Positions 7,868 through 17,322 of a stretch of DNA of 64,000 bases are shown piece after piece. Below the pieces are notes generated by a model. The model had not been told where the DNA came from, searched no databases, and was given only the letters and a program-made list of their open reading frames with translations. A program made the translations under genes and the position numbers. The first letter of the stretch is position 1, and every line of letters begins with the position of its first letter. Source of the DNA: Acetobacter orleanensis (GTDB lineage Bacteria; Pseudomonadota; Alphaproteobacteria; Acetobacterales; Acetobacteraceae); contig NZ_LHZV01000059.1 in assembly GCF_001581005.1 (NCBI RefSeq), forward strand, positions 45,841 to 109,840, in the 5' to 3' direction.

Positions 7868-9034
7868 TTACTGGGCTTCGACAGAGGCCAGAGCGATGGA
7901 CTGTACGGACTGCCCATCCATGTAGAAAAACCTTCCCTGCACCGTGCCGCGCGCGGCACGGACGGCGGCGGACGCGGTGGACGCGCCCGGCAGCAGATAC
8001 CAGCCTCGAGTGGACAGGACGGCATCAATACTCCGCCCGGCATCCGCATTGACGGCCTGCTTCTGTGCATCAGACAGAGTGACGTTAGGCTGGATGGCCC
8101 CAAAGGACAGGGCGGTATCAATCGTGCCCTGTACCGCCGTGGCAATCAGGGAATCTCCCACTGCGTTATAGGGAATTTGCCCCGCATTGGAGAACAGGCT
8201 GATGAGGTCATTCTGGAAGCTGGCGTTCATCCAGATCTGGTTGATATAGCTGTCCGCCCATGAAAAAGGGCCGGATACAGCGCCATTATTCAGAAAGCTG
8301 AATGTGGTATCCGTGCTTTTGTAAGACCCGTAAAAACTGTAGCCATTGCCCAGAAGCGCCTGCGCTTGTGAGGCCGTAAGGCTGGCCGGGGGCACACCGC
8401 TATTATTGCGGAACATGAGCGTGGTGCGGCCACTGGCCCGGTTGGGATTGATGCTCGCGGCCCAGCCAAGGCAGAGGGCGGCGGCCAGCGTGCCACCAGT
8501 GCCGGGGCTGTCCGTGTTGCACACGCACGTCAGGCCCGGTGTGCTGGCGGCGTTGACTGTCGCGCCGAAACTTGCGGCCGCGTTGGCGCTGAGGATGGTG
8601 GCGTCACTATCCTGCACAACGCCCCAGTAGCGGTTGGGGTGGGCCGCCAGCCATGTGGCGATCTGGGTTTTGGCGGCGGCGTCCGGTTCCTGCGCGAATA
8701 GGAAGGGGCCCCAGTCCGTTGCCTGATCGGCTGCGGTGGAGAGGTAGGTGCCGTAGTCCGTGGCGACCGGAGAGGCCGGAATCTGGAACAGATACAGTTT
8801 TTCCGGCGTGTCCTGCGCGTTGGTGTAGGCCGAGAAATAGATACTGGCGGTGCTGGCTTCCACAGAGGTCGCGCCGCAGGTTGCGGCAACCTCCGCCGCA
8901 GAAGCGAATGTGGACACGCCTGACGGCAGAACGGTGTTCTGAGAAAAGACCATGCCATTCAGCAGGCTGACGGTGCCACCCGGAGAGAGAACGCCCGGAG
9001 TGACGGTAACAAGGGAGCTGATGGGGAGCGTCAT
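7868..9034 (-). CDS. Phage contractile tail sheath (DUF3383)
   Basis: About 388 residues from MTLPISSLVTVTPGVLSPGG; the upstream in-frame extension belongs to the neck gene region. The start motif, followed by LNGMVFSQNTVLPSG and STFASAAEVAATCGATS.E, is diagnostic of the DUF3383 family of tail sheaths. The C-terminal domain ends with a GRFFYMDGQSVQSIALASVEAQ strand pair. Sheath subunits contract to drive the tube through the envelope. It shows that the prophage is a myovirus or a tailocin ancestor. It overlaps the neck gene by four bases. Confidence 0.85.
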   Translation of the reverse strand: MTLPISSLVTVTPGVLSPGGTVSLLNGMVFSQNTVLPSGVSTFASAAEVAATCGATSVEASTASIYFSAYTNAQDTPEKLYLFQIPASPVATDYGTYLSTAADQATDWGPFLFAQEPDAAAKTQIATWLAAHPNRYWGVVQDSDATILSANAAASFGATVNAASTPGLTCVCNTDSPGTGGTLAAALCLGWAASINPNRASGRTTLMFRNNSGVPPASLTASQAQALLGNGYSFYGSYKSTDTTFSFLNNGAVSGPFSWADSYINQIWMNASFQNDLISLFSNAGQIPYNAVGDSLIATAVQGTIDTALSFGAIQPNVTLSDAQKQAVNADAGRSIDAVLSTRGWYLLPGASTASAAVRAARGTVQGRFFYMDGQSVQSIALASVEAQ

Positions 9035-9783
9035 GCGGAAGGGAAACCCTGTGGACTGGTGACATCTGCCAGCACAAGCCGGGCGGCAGAGGCCATTGGT
9101 TGCGGGAGTGTGAGGACGAAGCTGGCCTGAAGGTGGAGGTCGATCTGCCACTGCTCTTCATATTGTCGCTCCCCGTTGACGAACGGGATCTGGCGGGCTG
9201 GCCCGGCATAGAGCGGGGCGATGCGCGGGGGTGGCCCTGAAGCAGACTGGCCAGCGGACTGACCTGAAGACGGGACTGAAAACTGGGCCGCAGACGTGCC
9301 CGCAAACGGGGTGGACGCGGGCATGACGCAAGCGGGTGGGACAGCAGAAGACGCGGCGGACCGGGCGACCGGGAGGCAGGCTGGAGGCGGCTGGCAGGAA
9401 AACGAACTGGCGGGACCGGGTGTGACAGAGCCGAGGAATGAGGGATTCTCAGACAATGCGGTGAAAAATTCCGCCGCCCAGCCATTCTGGAACAGGGTGC
9501 TGAGAGCCTGTGCATTATCCGCAGCACCCTGCCCGAACAGGCTGACCTGCACCGTACTCTCCTGCTGTTGCAGAATGATGCGGCTGGTCGCGGTGTAGCG
9601 CGTGGCGCTTGTGGCGATGCGCTGGTGCAGCAGTACCGTCATGAGCACGAAAGGGCCGTTGGGGGCGGCCATGCGGTTCTGTCTGGCCAGCAGCACCGGT
9701 GTATCCGGCGGCAGGACGGCCAGCAGAAATGCCCGCAGCGCCGTGGTGATGGCCGCCGTTACAGGGGGCAGGCTGGCGGACAT
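9031..9783 (-). CDS. Phage neck terminator protein with Pro/Ser-rich insertion
   Basis: The protein has about 250 residues from MSASLPPVTAAITTALRAFL. The N-terminal half (residues 1-125) matches the neck terminator (gp12-like) pattern, with LLARQNRMAAPNGPFVLMTVL and TRYTATSRIILQQQESTVQVSLFG. The C-terminal end (NGERQYEEQWQIDLHLQASFVLTLPQPMA) completes the same fold. Between them lie about 70 residues rich in Pro, Ser, Ala and Cys that look disordered and are not part of the family. The protein caps the tail and joins it to the head. It overlaps the preceding gene by 25 bases. Confidence 0.7.
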   Translation of the reverse strand: MSASLPPVTAAITTALRAFLLAVLPPDTPVLLARQNRMAAPNGPFVLMTVLLHQRIATSATRYTATSRIILQQQESTVQVSLFGQGAADNAQALSTLFQNGWAAEFFTALSENPSFLGSVTPGPASSFSCQPPPACLPVARSAASSAVPPACVMPASTPFAGTSAAQFSVPSSGQSAGQSASGPPPRIAPLYAGPARQIPFVNGERQYEEQWQIDLHLQASFVLTLPQPMASAARLVLADVTSPQGFPSA

Positions 9784-10148
9784 TGTCGGGTAACCAGAAG
9801 TTTCGACCATTGGCCGCCTCCCCATGTTTCGGGCTGACCTGTGACCAGCCATTCCGAGCCTTCGAACATCAGAAGGTCACCGCCGAACTGGTGGGCGCGG
9901 TCTATGCCCTTGAGTTCCGCAGGCAGGTACACCACGCGGGTGTCTGTGCTTTGATTCAGCCCCGCGACCTGCGCGAGATCCTCGCTGGGGGCGGGCTGCA
10001 CCATGATTGGGAGCAGAACCTCCACATATTGAGGGACAACCGTACCATCGGGCTGTGTGATGTTGCCCTCCTGCGCGCGCAGGGTGGCGAGGACAGGGGG
10101 CGTCAGACCGCTGACCTGTGCGGCGGCGAGACGGAACAGGCCCTTCAT
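9759..10148 (-). CDS. Phage neck/head-tail protein, unknown
   Basis: The protein has 129 residues: an N-terminal helix (MKGLFRLAAAQVSGL) and a beta-rich body with VPQYVEVLLPIMVQP, VVYLPAELKGID and the conserved-looking GGDLLMFEGSEWLV near the C-terminus. The last motif (F.G..WLVTGQPETWG) is typical of small proteins between the tail completion and neck terminator genes in DUF3383 phages. It overlaps both neighbours (by 4 and 25 bases), so it is a structural operon member. Its precise role is not known to me. Confidence 0.55.
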   Translation of the reverse strand: MKGLFRLAAAQVSGLTPPVLATLRAQEGNITQPDGTVVPQYVEVLLPIMVQPAPSEDLAQVAGLNQSTDTRVVYLPAELKGIDRAHQFGGDLLMFEGSEWLVTGQPETWGGGQWSKLLVTRQCPPACPL

Positions 10149-10639
10149 CCCTCCACCTGAAAGCTGACACCGTTCTGCAATGTTCCTGTTTCCAGAAGCG
10201 GTTTATCAAACCCCTTATGCCGGATTGTGGCCGGGGCATTGGAGGGCGTGTGCGTCTGCCGGATGGTCTGTGTGATATCCGCCTGCATGGTTTTCCCTAC
10301 TGTGGTCAGCGCCTGTGTGGGAGCGCTGAGGCGCTGGACAAGGGTGTTCAGGGGCGGCTCTGTGGTCCCTGCCCCGCCAGCGCGGAGAGTGGCTTTGAGG
10401 GCCTCGGCCAGCTGGCGCACCCATGCGCTGCGCCGTTGCGCGACTGTCTGACGCAGGAAAGGGTGCGGCGGGATGATGACGCTGTGCCCGCCCCTGCCCC
10501 GCACCACGGCACCAAACTCCTGCACGGCTGCGATCGCGGCGACGGGGGTGCCGTCTGCTTCTGTAGCCGTTTTGAAAAATCCGGCTTTTACGCCGGGATT
10601 TCGGGGGGATATGGCGGGTGGCGGCGAAGAAAGGGGCAT
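10145..10639 (-). CDS. Phage tail completion protein (gp10/gpG-like)
   Basis: The protein has 164 residues. The N-terminal segment VKAGFFKTATEADGTPVAAIAAVQEFGA followed by IIPPHPFLRQTV is the signature of the head-tail joining or tail completion family (HK97 gp10-like and relatives): A..DGTPVA.IA..QEFG with a Pro-rich PPHPFLR loop. The C-terminal half is helical, ending in GFDKPLLETGTLQNGVSFQV, also conserved. It lies between the DUF4054 connector and the neck genes. Confidence 0.7.
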   Translation of the reverse strand: MPLSSPPPAISPRNPGVKAGFFKTATEADGTPVAAIAAVQEFGAVVRGRGGHSVIIPPHPFLRQTVAQRRSAWVRQLAEALKATLRAGGAGTTEPPLNTLVQRLSAPTQALTTVGKTMQADITQTIRQTHTPSNAPATIRHKGFDKPLLETGTLQNGVSFQVEG

Positions 10640-10705
10640 GGGAGACAGGCTTTCTCTGGGAAGAGAGTATGGGAGGGTCTGCCGGAAATGATCAGCGACC
10701 TATTT

Positions 10706-11131
10706 TTATGGCCATGACAGCGGCGTTTGCGGGAAACCCGGAACATATCGGGCCGTGCGCAGGAAGGCTGTGGCTGCCCAGTAGGCCGCGCCATAGGGGG
10801 TTTGCGCCCACCATGCCTGAGAGGCCGTGACCGGCCCCATATCGGCCTCGACCGCCACGCTGCCCATTCTGGCAGAGGTGATGCGGCCAACCAGTGCGGG
10901 TTGGTCCGTGCCGGGTGTCGCCACACCAAACCCCAGTTGCGCCAGATGGGCGGTGATAAGCCCCAGCAGAGTGGCGCGACGCGTCAGGTCCGGGACGGGC
11001 GAGGTGTCATCATTCGCAAGAAACAGACTGGCCTGATCAAAACAGGCCTGTGCGCCCTCCGCCCCGACAGTGGTAAACAGGGCAGGATAACGGACTTGCC
11101 AGACCTGCACGTCAAACAGCACGGAGGGCAT
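10706..11131 (-). CDS. Phage head-tail connector (DUF4054)
   Basis: The protein has 141 residues with the DUF4054 pattern: FRxxxPAFT-like start ([28 protein letters not shown]), a central helix ([16 protein letters not shown]), then [19 protein letters not shown] and a C-terminal [19 protein letters not shown]. The S(A)..GSVS and W...T.YG..YW signatures are characteristic. It forms the ring joining portal to tail. It lies downstream of the capsid genes. Confidence 0.8.
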   Translation of the reverse strand: MPSVLFDVQVWQVRYPALFTTVGAEGAQACFDQASLFLANDDTSPVPDLTRRATLLGLITAHLAQLGFGVATPGTDQPALVGRITSARMGSVAVEADMGPVTASQAWWAQTPYGAAYWAATAFLRTARYVPGFPQTPLSWP

Positions 11132-11324
11132 GGGGAATTTCCTTACTCATTTCACCCCGGAATACAGGGAGTCCCGGTTTGGTTCTGAAGCGGGATGTGT
11201 CGCTGATGAGTTCAAGCGAAACGGAATTGGTATAAGTCCGAACACCAGACGTGCAGGACAGACTTGTGAGCGAACTGGCGGATTGGGGCCGGGCGTATGG
11301 CAGACGCCCACGCTCCGTGCCCGG

Positions 11325-11645
11325 TCAGACCGGTGTTATGCCGGGGGCTGGCGTGGCGGGGTTGAGAGGTTCCGTGCCTGTGCGGAGTGTTGCCTGCTCC
11401 CGCGCCTGTCCGGTGGCTTTTTCCACCGTATTCTGTGCGAAGATCAGGCCGTTTTTCAACGGTGGAAAATCCGCATAGGCGCGGGACCATGCGGCCCAGA
11501 ATTCTGCCGGGACAGGGGTCAGCCCATAGCCGCCAACAACTGCGGACGCACGGGTACCTGCCAGTTCATGCCGGGCCGCCCCCAGCGAGAGGATGAGGCC
11601 ATTGGGCAGTTTGCAGCCGATGGTGACAGTAGACGGTATGGCCAT
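11325..11645 (-). CDS. Small phage head-region protein, unknown
   Basis: The protein has 106 residues from MAIPSTVTIGCKLPNGLIL; the longer in-frame extension to 11840 overlaps the capsid gene and is rejected. The start pattern TVTIGCKLPNGLIL.LG followed by a GYGLTPVPAEFWAAW...ADFPPLKNGLIFAQ segment is one I associate with small conserved proteins after the major capsid gene in this phage class. The C-terminus is Thr/Pro-rich. No function can be assigned from the sequence. Confidence 0.6.
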   Translation of the reverse strand: MAIPSTVTIGCKLPNGLILSLGAARHELAGTRASAVVGGYGLTPVPAEFWAAWSRAYADFPPLKNGLIFAQNTVEKATGQAREQATLRTGTEPLNPATPAPGITPV

Positions 11646-11758
11646 GCCGGGGGCTTCCTTGCAATAACATGTTTGGCAAAAAATCAGGTTTGCCGACGCG
11701 GTGGAGAGTGTCCTAGGACCGCGCCGGGCAGACAGGTGAGCGACGCTGTAAGACGCCG

Positions 11759-12796
11759 TTACAGACCCGTCATGGTGGCGATGCCAGCGGGGACATAGAT
11801 GACGGCACCCCATGTGCCCTGAGACAGCTTCTGTTTCCATGCGGAAGCTTCCGTTACCACGGCATGGGTGCGGAGTTTTTCCGTAAAGGCTGTTTCCGCC
11901 GTTTTCTGCGCGCCGACATGCTCCGCCATAACCTGCATGGTCTGGACAGTGCTGCCCGTGGCGTCTCCATACTCGACAGCCTGCACAAAACGCAGGTTGG
12001 GGTATGAGTCTTTCAGCAGGGAGGCAGCAGATAGACCGAAGCTGTTACGGCGGGTGAGCAGGCCCATGCGCGTGGGGGAAAGGCCGACGACCATCGGGGT
12101 TTCCGTATCCACCAGCCCCGCCGTCTGGCTGCGCAACTGGTTGATGAGGGCGATGACGTCATCCTGCCGCTCTTCCGGCGTGGCGACTGTCCAGTCCGTC
12201 CCGCCAGCCGCCTTGACGGCGGGGGTGATGGCGGCAGGCAGGCGCGGGTCATTCAGATACCCGTACAGGCGCAGACCGCTGATACCGAAAAAGTAGGTCT
12301 GGTTCTGGAATTTGTTCAGCTTGAGCGCAGCGGCTTCCCGCAGACTGGCCGCCCACTGGAGGCGGGCCTGACCGGCGAGGGCCAGTTCCATTTCCCCCCA
12401 TGAGACGAAGACCTGATAATGGTAGGACTGGCGATCCGGGTAGGTCGGGTTCAGGCTGACCTGCCCGTTGCCGTTCCAGTCCCCATAACTGGACACTTCG
12501 CCTGTGGTCTCGATCATCGGGAAAATGGCCGTGCGGGTCACCCAGTTCCCCTTGCGGACTTCCCCCAGCAGTTCCGCCGCACGCATGGGGGCGAACGCGA
12601 CCTTGATGAGCGCCGGGTCCACCCATGCGCTCATGAAGGCCGGAATGCCGCCGCTGGCGGTTGTGGACAGCGCGGGCTGGGCATCCTGCGCCAGAGCATC
12701 TGACGCAAGCAGGCTGTTGGCGATCATGCCGCGTGCTTCCGGCATGATGAAGCCGAGGCGGTTGAGTTCAGCCAGATGTGTTGTGAAATCGCTCAT
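11759..12796 (-). CDS. Phage major capsid protein (DUF2184)
   Basis: The protein has 345 residues. The segments KVAFAPMRAAELLGE..KGNW, then TGEVSSYGDWNGNGQVSLN and SYHYQVFVSWGEMELALAG, and later TPMVVGLSPTRMGLL, are the pattern of DUF2184 major capsid proteins (HK97-like fold). The protein forms the icosahedral shell. Its start overlaps the cement gene stop by four bases. The presence of an intact-looking capsid gene argues against a headless tailocin. Confidence 0.8.
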   Translation of the reverse strand: MSDFTTHLAELNRLGFIMPEARGMIANSLLASDALAQDAQPALSTTASGGIPAFMSAWVDPALIKVAFAPMRAAELLGEVRKGNWVTRTAIFPMIETTGEVSSYGDWNGNGQVSLNPTYPDRQSYHYQVFVSWGEMELALAGQARLQWAASLREAAALKLNKFQNQTYFFGISGLRLYGYLNDPRLPAAITPAVKAAGGTDWTVATPEERQDDVIALINQLRSQTAGLVDTETPMVVGLSPTRMGLLTRRNSFGLSAASLLKDSYPNLRFVQAVEYGDATGSTVQTMQVMAEHVGAQKTAETAFTEKLRTHAVVTEASAWKQKLSQGTWGAVIYVPAGIATMTGL

Positions 12797-13296
12797 ACAG
12801 CGTGGCTCCAGCTTGAAGTTTTGACAAGTTCACCCGCAGCACAAGCCGAGGCGACGTAAAAGCGGGTCTGCACCGCGCCGGAGACCGTGCTTCCGGCTGC
12901 GGCGGTGCTGAGACTGCCGTTCGTAGTGGAGGCGAACACGGCCTGACCCGGTGTGGCGGCGGTGGTGGTGCTGGCCCAGAAATCTCCTGCCGTGAACAGG
13001 CTGACCGGGAAACCCTGCGGGATGATCTGGGTGCTTTCATCAAACAGGCTGCTGATCTGGCCTGTGAGATCCCGATGCACGAAGCCATCCGGGGCGGTGG
13101 TGGCACCGTTGGCGGGCGCGTTGGCCACGCTGCGGCCATCGGCCTGCACCCAGCCGAACGCGCCTATGGTGCAGCCTCCGGCAGCGGCGACCAGTGCGCC
13201 CTCCCCTGCCGGGAAAGTGGCCGTCGGGTTGAGGGATGCGAACGCCCCCGGCAGACCGGGAGCGGGCTGGGTGTTGATCTGTGTCTGAAATGCCAT
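12793..13296 (-). CDS. Phage head decoration/cement protein (Gp24-like)
   Basis: The protein has 167 residues, rich in Ala, Gly, Thr and Ser. Repeated strands such as GALVAAAGGCTIGAFGWVQADG, then PDGFVHRDLTGQISSLFDESTQIIPQGFPVSLFTAGDFWA and a C-terminal TRFYVASACAAGELVKTSSW, match structural cement proteins of the Gp24 type. It would stabilise the expanded capsid. It sits between the protease/scaffold gene and the major capsid gene. Confidence 0.65.
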   Translation of the reverse strand: MAFQTQINTQPAPGLPGAFASLNPTATFPAGEGALVAAAGGCTIGAFGWVQADGRSVANAPANGATTAPDGFVHRDLTGQISSLFDESTQIIPQGFPVSLFTAGDFWASTTTAATPGQAVFASTTNGSLSTAAAGSTVSGAVQTRFYVASACAAGELVKTSSWSHAV

Positions 13297-13299
13297 GGA

Positions 13300-14658
13300 T
13301 TATGCTTTCACCGTAATGCGGCCAAGACCGAACGTGTCCCGAAAAGAGGTGGTTTTCTCTGCATCCATACCGAGCGGAGACGTGTGGAATTTCAGGCGAG
13401 CGACTTGCTGGAACAGCGGTTTGTAAGCCTCTTCCGGCAGGCCGGTGAGGTCCACGCCCTGCTCACGCAGCGCAAAGCCATAAACGGCGGTCGCGCTGTC
13501 CATTGTGACATCCCCTACAAACGGACGCACTGCGGCACGAGCCGCATGAAGAGCGTCCATCCGGCGAATCACTTCTGCTTCCGCCTGCTGCACAGCCTGC
13601 GTCAGGGCGGCGTCCATGGTGGTGGGTGCTGGCGTTGTGGACGTTGAAGTACCCGCCGTTGATATAGATAGTGCTCCGGACGGCTGTGGTGTGGGGGGAA
13701 ACTGGGTAAGCGAGGCTGAAGCAGCGGTCGGGCTACCGGAGTGGGGCTGTGTACCGGCGGGAAAGGTGGTGGGACACGTGGCTAGGGATATCATGGAGGA
13801 TAGAACAGGCTCCGTGACGGAGGATGATACCAAAGGTATTGAGAAAGCGTTTGGCCCTGCCAGAGTGTTTTCAGTCTGCCCGAAGAAAGGTCGGGAAGGG
13901 TCGGGCTGCGGAGGTGTGGGCTGTGTCATGAAGGCATGATCCCTGTGCGGGGCGGAGGCGGAATCACCAATAATGGCGGTTGTCACACGCGGCTGGGTGA
14001 CGAGGGCGAGGTGGTTAAAGGTGATGTCTGTCATGGTCAGGCTGTACGGGGTGCCGTCCTGCACACCACTTTGCGGGAGTGCGCGGTAGCGATAGCCTGC
14101 GGAGACGGCGCGTTGCTGCCCGCTCTCGATTGCGGCAATGGCAGCGTGGTCCCATACCGTCAAGCTGCCGATCAGATCGGGGCTTTCAAACCGGATATCG
14201 CTCCCGACAGCCCCGACGGTGATCTCTTTTGGGTGGTCTTGCGCCGAGACCGGCTGGTGCTGCATGAGAATGGGTTTGCCCGCCATGCTGGCGGCGGCGC
14301 GGGCCAGTGCCTGTGGGTCCCGATACACCTGATATAGCCTGTCCGGCTCTAGCCCTAGAGCCTCCGCGCCGGGAATTTCCGACCCGTAATAGGGGCAGAC
14401 CGTGGCGGCGGAGAGGATGCAGCGGGTGATATGCAGATGACCATCGACATCGGTGTGGCGCACGGAGCGGTCCAGCGCCAGAACGACGGCATCCCTGCGC
14501 TGGCGGGGAGTGGCACTCCTGGTCATGGCGGGTGGGATGCCAAAACTTGAGGGGATGCTGTCAGAAATGCGGGAACCGGGGGCTGTGGTATACTGGGGAG
14601 AGGACGGGTCAGGAGGTGTCATGCGTTGTCCTGTCTCGGGATTTTGGAACTGTGGCAT
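13300..14658 (-). CDS. Phage head maturation protease/scaffold (DUF2213)
   Basis: The protein has 452 residues. Residues about 55-230 carry the DUF2213 pattern: [52 protein letters not shown] and [12 protein letters not shown]. The family is a predicted serine-type prohead protease. Residues about 250-340 are a disordered Pro/Ser/Thr linker and the C-terminal 110 residues a helical domain ([30 protein letters not shown]) that probably serves as scaffold. The protease-scaffold fusion precedes the cement and capsid genes. The start may be at [11 protein letters not shown], 44 residues in. Confidence 0.75.
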   Translation of the reverse strand: MPQFQNPETGQRMTPPDPSSPQYTTAPGSRISDSIPSSFGIPPAMTRSATPRQRRDAVVLALDRSVRHTDVDGHLHITRCILSAATVCPYYGSEIPGAEALGLEPDRLYQVYRDPQALARAAASMAGKPILMQHQPVSAQDHPKEITVGAVGSDIRFESPDLIGSLTVWDHAAIAAIESGQQRAVSAGYRYRALPQSGVQDGTPYSLTMTDITFNHLALVTQPRVTTAIIGDSASAPHRDHAFMTQPTPPQPDPSRPFFGQTENTLAGPNAFSIPLVSSSVTEPVLSSMISLATCPTTFPAGTQPHSGSPTAASASLTQFPPTPQPSGALSISTAGTSTSTTPAPTTMDAALTQAVQQAEAEVIRRMDALHAARAAVRPFVGDVTMDSATAVYGFALREQGVDLTGLPEEAYKPLFQQVARLKFHTSPLGMDAEKTTSFRDTFGLGRITVKA

Positions 14659-14835
14659 AAGGAGCCGGGAGCAGATGGGCTGCTTTTTGCGGCGCGAGCT
14701 TCCGAAAGCGGGCGGTCAGGGTGCTGGCGGATTGCGCGCGGCGATGGATGGTCTGACGGTAGCAGGCACAGAAATAGCTGGGGCTGGCGGACCAGATCCG
14801 ACGATCTGGCAAGAACAAACCCGGCGGCGGACGGG

Positions 14836-16374
14836 TCAGGCCGCTGGCGGTGTGCCTGCGAGATTGACGGCAGCATACTGGCCACCAGCGTCATGCGCGG
14901 TGCGGGACCGGGCTTCCGTGGGGGTGATGATGCCGGAGCGGATGTTCTGGGCATCGATATCTGCACGGGTTTTCTGAAGTGTGGCGCGGGCGAGTTCATC
15001 CATCTGCCAGAGGGAGACGAAGGTAAAGTCGATATCCGGGTCGATTTCACCCCACAGGTTCAGCATGACCATGTGCAGGATGGTGGTCAGGTTCCTGCGG
15101 TAAAATGTTTCCTGAAAAGCATGCACACGATCATAAAAAACCCGGATTTCACCATCGGCTGAAGCGTTCAGGCCGCTGGGCGTGATGCCGGTGAATTTGA
15201 CCAGAGGTTCCTGCGCCACCGCGCACATCTGCTCCTGCGCCTGTGCCTGAAGCCGGTCTAGCCCGGCAAGAGGGGCCGCCAGAAGCTCCAGTTTCTCCCT
15301 GTCCTTATCCAGAACGAAGGTGCCGCGATTGGAGCGGAAGCGATTGAAGGCTTCCACACGGCTCAGCAGCCCTTCCGGGTCCTGCGCATAGGCGGACATG
15401 TCTGTCGAGAGCGCCACGATGGAAAACGCATTGAGCAGGTCCGACACAGACTGACGGGTGCGCAGCCAGTTATCCACCGCAGGGCGCGCCATTTGCGAAA
15501 GAGACAACCCGCCAAAATTATAAGCAGGTTTGAGAAGGTCCGGTACCGGGCGCGATACAAACTGCAACAGCCGTGTGCTGTGCAGCAGGCCGCCCTGCAC
15601 CCACCAGCGGCTAGGCTGGTAGAACTCTGCGCTGAGGGGATTTGTGGTGTCATACTGGTCTGGTGTGGTCCAGACGGGTTCGATCGGCACGAGCGCGCGG
15701 AGGGAACCTTTACGGAAAGTTTCCGGGCGGAGCAGCAGGGGTGTTTCCAGCGCGCCGCCAGTACGGGGCTGGCCGGTATCCACATAGAGCAGACCCATGC
15801 CGTAATAGCCGTCATACTCCGCCATGCGGCGCAGGACATCCCGCACGTTCAGGCGGAGGAAGTCACGTTCCAGATCCGCAAGGCGCTGCTTTTTGTCCGC
15901 CGTGCCCCGGGCGCGGAAGGTGATCCATTCCCGCGTGGCTTCAGCCGCGATGACTTCCACCATATGACGGTATTCAGCCCGCTGGGACATTTCCGCCAGA
16001 CGAGGATAGCCGGGAAAGGCCACGCCCTCCGCCACGGCCTGCCGCAGCCAGCCCAGCAGACCGGGATTGGTGGCTGCGGCACTGTCCATGACCAGATGGG
16101 TCCGGCCATCCCCGCGAACACCTTTGGGCGGCTGGTAGGGGCGGAAAATATCCGCCTGCCCCATGTGGCTTTGCGGACGAAGAGTTTCCGCCAGCGCGCG
16201 CGGGCCGATGCCGGTGGAAGCCGGTTGAGTCGAAAGCACAGGATCGCAGGGCAGTCTCAGGCGGGGTTCTTTACGAGAAGTGAGCTGAGAATCTGGTGTG
16301 GTGGCTTTTGTGGAGGCTTTGCTGTGCGCGCTTGCGGAAACGAGCGTCGGGCAACTGCTTGCGGGGAGGGACAT
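14836..16374 (-). CDS. Phage portal protein (DUF1073)
   Basis: About 512 residues from the ATG at 16374; the frame is open to 16584 and the start is uncertain, with MGQADIFRPYQPP at 16164 also possible. The conserved part has WITFRARGTADKKQRLADLERDFLRLNVRDVLRRMAEYDGYYGMGLLYVD, RLLQFVSRPVPDLLKPAYNFGGLSLSQMA and VKFTGITPSGLNASADGEIRVFYDRV, all typical of DUF1073 portals. It forms the DNA-gating dodecamer. The large terminase, normally adjacent, lies four kilobases away beyond a block of host-type genes on the other strand. Confidence 0.75.
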   Translation of the reverse strand: MSLPASSCPTLVSASAHSKASTKATTPDSQLTSRKEPRLRLPCDPVLSTQPASTGIGPRALAETLRPQSHMGQADIFRPYQPPKGVRGDGRTHLVMDSAAATNPGLLGWLRQAVAEGVAFPGYPRLAEMSQRAEYRHMVEVIAAEATREWITFRARGTADKKQRLADLERDFLRLNVRDVLRRMAEYDGYYGMGLLYVDTGQPRTGGALETPLLLRPETFRKGSLRALVPIEPVWTTPDQYDTTNPLSAEFYQPSRWWVQGGLLHSTRLLQFVSRPVPDLLKPAYNFGGLSLSQMARPAVDNWLRTRQSVSDLLNAFSIVALSTDMSAYAQDPEGLLSRVEAFNRFRSNRGTFVLDKDREKLELLAAPLAGLDRLQAQAQEQMCAVAQEPLVKFTGITPSGLNASADGEIRVFYDRVHAFQETFYRRNLTTILHMVMLNLWGEIDPDIDFTFVSLWQMDELARATLQKTRADIDAQNIRSGIITPTEARSRTAHDAGGQYAAVNLAGTPPAA

Positions 16375-16688
16375 CGCGGCGCTGGTCGGCTGGGAAGAAC
16401 GCGATGTGCGCAGGCTGGTTGGAAGGCGACAAGATTGCGAGGAAAACCAGCGGGAGAGGAAGGAATTACGAAGCACGAGAAGGACACTCCAGAACAGAGG
16501 GTGCGCGGCAGTAAGAGAAACAGGCGGTGCGTGCTGGGTGTTGCTTTGCGATAGTGGCGCGGGGTTGCCGATGGTAGAGTCCACGGCAGCGGCAGTTGAG
16601 CGACATCACAAAAGCTACAGACTGTGGAACCCGGAGCTTGTATACGGGTTACGGATTGCGGATTGTCAGAATTGAAGGAACATCCGGT

Positions 16689-17228
16689 ATGAAAACAGGT
16701 TTGACGAAGGCGCTGGCAGCTGGGCTGTTGCTGGGTGTTATGGCCTCACCACTCGCCAATGCGGCGGATACGGCCACGGGGACGCTGGTGGGCACAAAGG
16801 GCACGGATATCGGCACTGTGAAAGTGACGAACGCGCCCGGGGGTGTAGTGCTGCGTGTAAGCGTGCATGACCTCACACCCGGATGGCATGGAATGCATTT
16901 CCATGAGAAAGCGAGTTGTGAAGCTCCGAAATTTACTAGTGCAGGCGCGCATGTGCACACCACCAAGCCGGTTGTGCATGGACTACTGCATGAGAATGCT
17001 AATGATGATGGAGACTTGCCGAACCTGTATGTCGGGCCAGACGGTCAGGGAACGGTGGAACTCTATTCCACGCTGGTGTCTCTCAAACCCGGTAGCCCAC
17101 GGGCTGCTTTGCTAGAGAACGGTGGGGCGGCTCTGGTGATTCACGCGCATCCGGATGATTACATCACGCAGCCGATTGGCGGCTCTGGGGACCGGGTGGC
17201 CTGTGCGGTGCTAAAAGCTGGGTCTTAA
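16689..17228 (+). CDS. sodC: Periplasmic Cu-Zn superoxide dismutase
   Basis: The protein has 179 residues from ATG at 16689, with a signal peptide (cleavage after ANA near residue 25). It converts superoxide to hydrogen peroxide in the periplasm. Copper ligands are visible in HGMHFHE and IHAHPDD, and the bridging His in SAGAH; the disulfide cysteines are in KASCEAP and RVACAV. By alignment with SOD1 the second zinc-ligand His is present (VVHG), but the third, normally in HxGDLxN, is Asp (DDGDLPN). The gene lies inside the prophage, opposite in direction to the portal gene, and a peroxiredoxin follows downstream. Confidence 0.88.
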   Translation: MKTGLTKALAAGLLLGVMASPLANAADTATGTLVGTKGTDIGTVKVTNAPGGVVLRVSVHDLTPGWHGMHFHEKASCEAPKFTSAGAHVHTTKPVVHGLLHENANDDGDLPNLYVGPDGQGTVELYSTLVSLKPGSPRAALLENGGAALVIHAHPDDYITQPIGGSGDRVACAVLKAGS

Positions 17229-17246
17229 ACGCGGGAAGTGTGCAAA

Positions 17247-17277
17247 GGCAGGGAGCGCCTGTGAAACGCTCCCTGCC
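17247..17277. terminator. Hairpin between convergent genes
   Basis: A perfect eleven-base stem (GGCAGGGAGCG at 17247-17257 with CGCTCCCTGCC at 17267-17277) closes a nine-base loop between sodC and the convergent acidic-protein gene. The T tracts are weak (TTT on the minus strand only), so it may be a shared, partly Rho-independent terminator. Confidence 0.5.
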
Positions 17278-17322
17278 CTGCTTGACACGGAAAAGATGTG
17301 TCTGAAGGTATGACCTGAAAGA

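Noticed and set aside
14836..16374. Anti-CBASS Acb1-type function for the DUF1073 protein
   Set aside because: Databases sometimes label this family Acb1-like, but the length, motifs and position here are those of a portal protein.
15493..16554. Open frame (353 codons) on the plus strand
   Set aside because: Antisense to the portal gene, with no domain pattern and unlikely composition.
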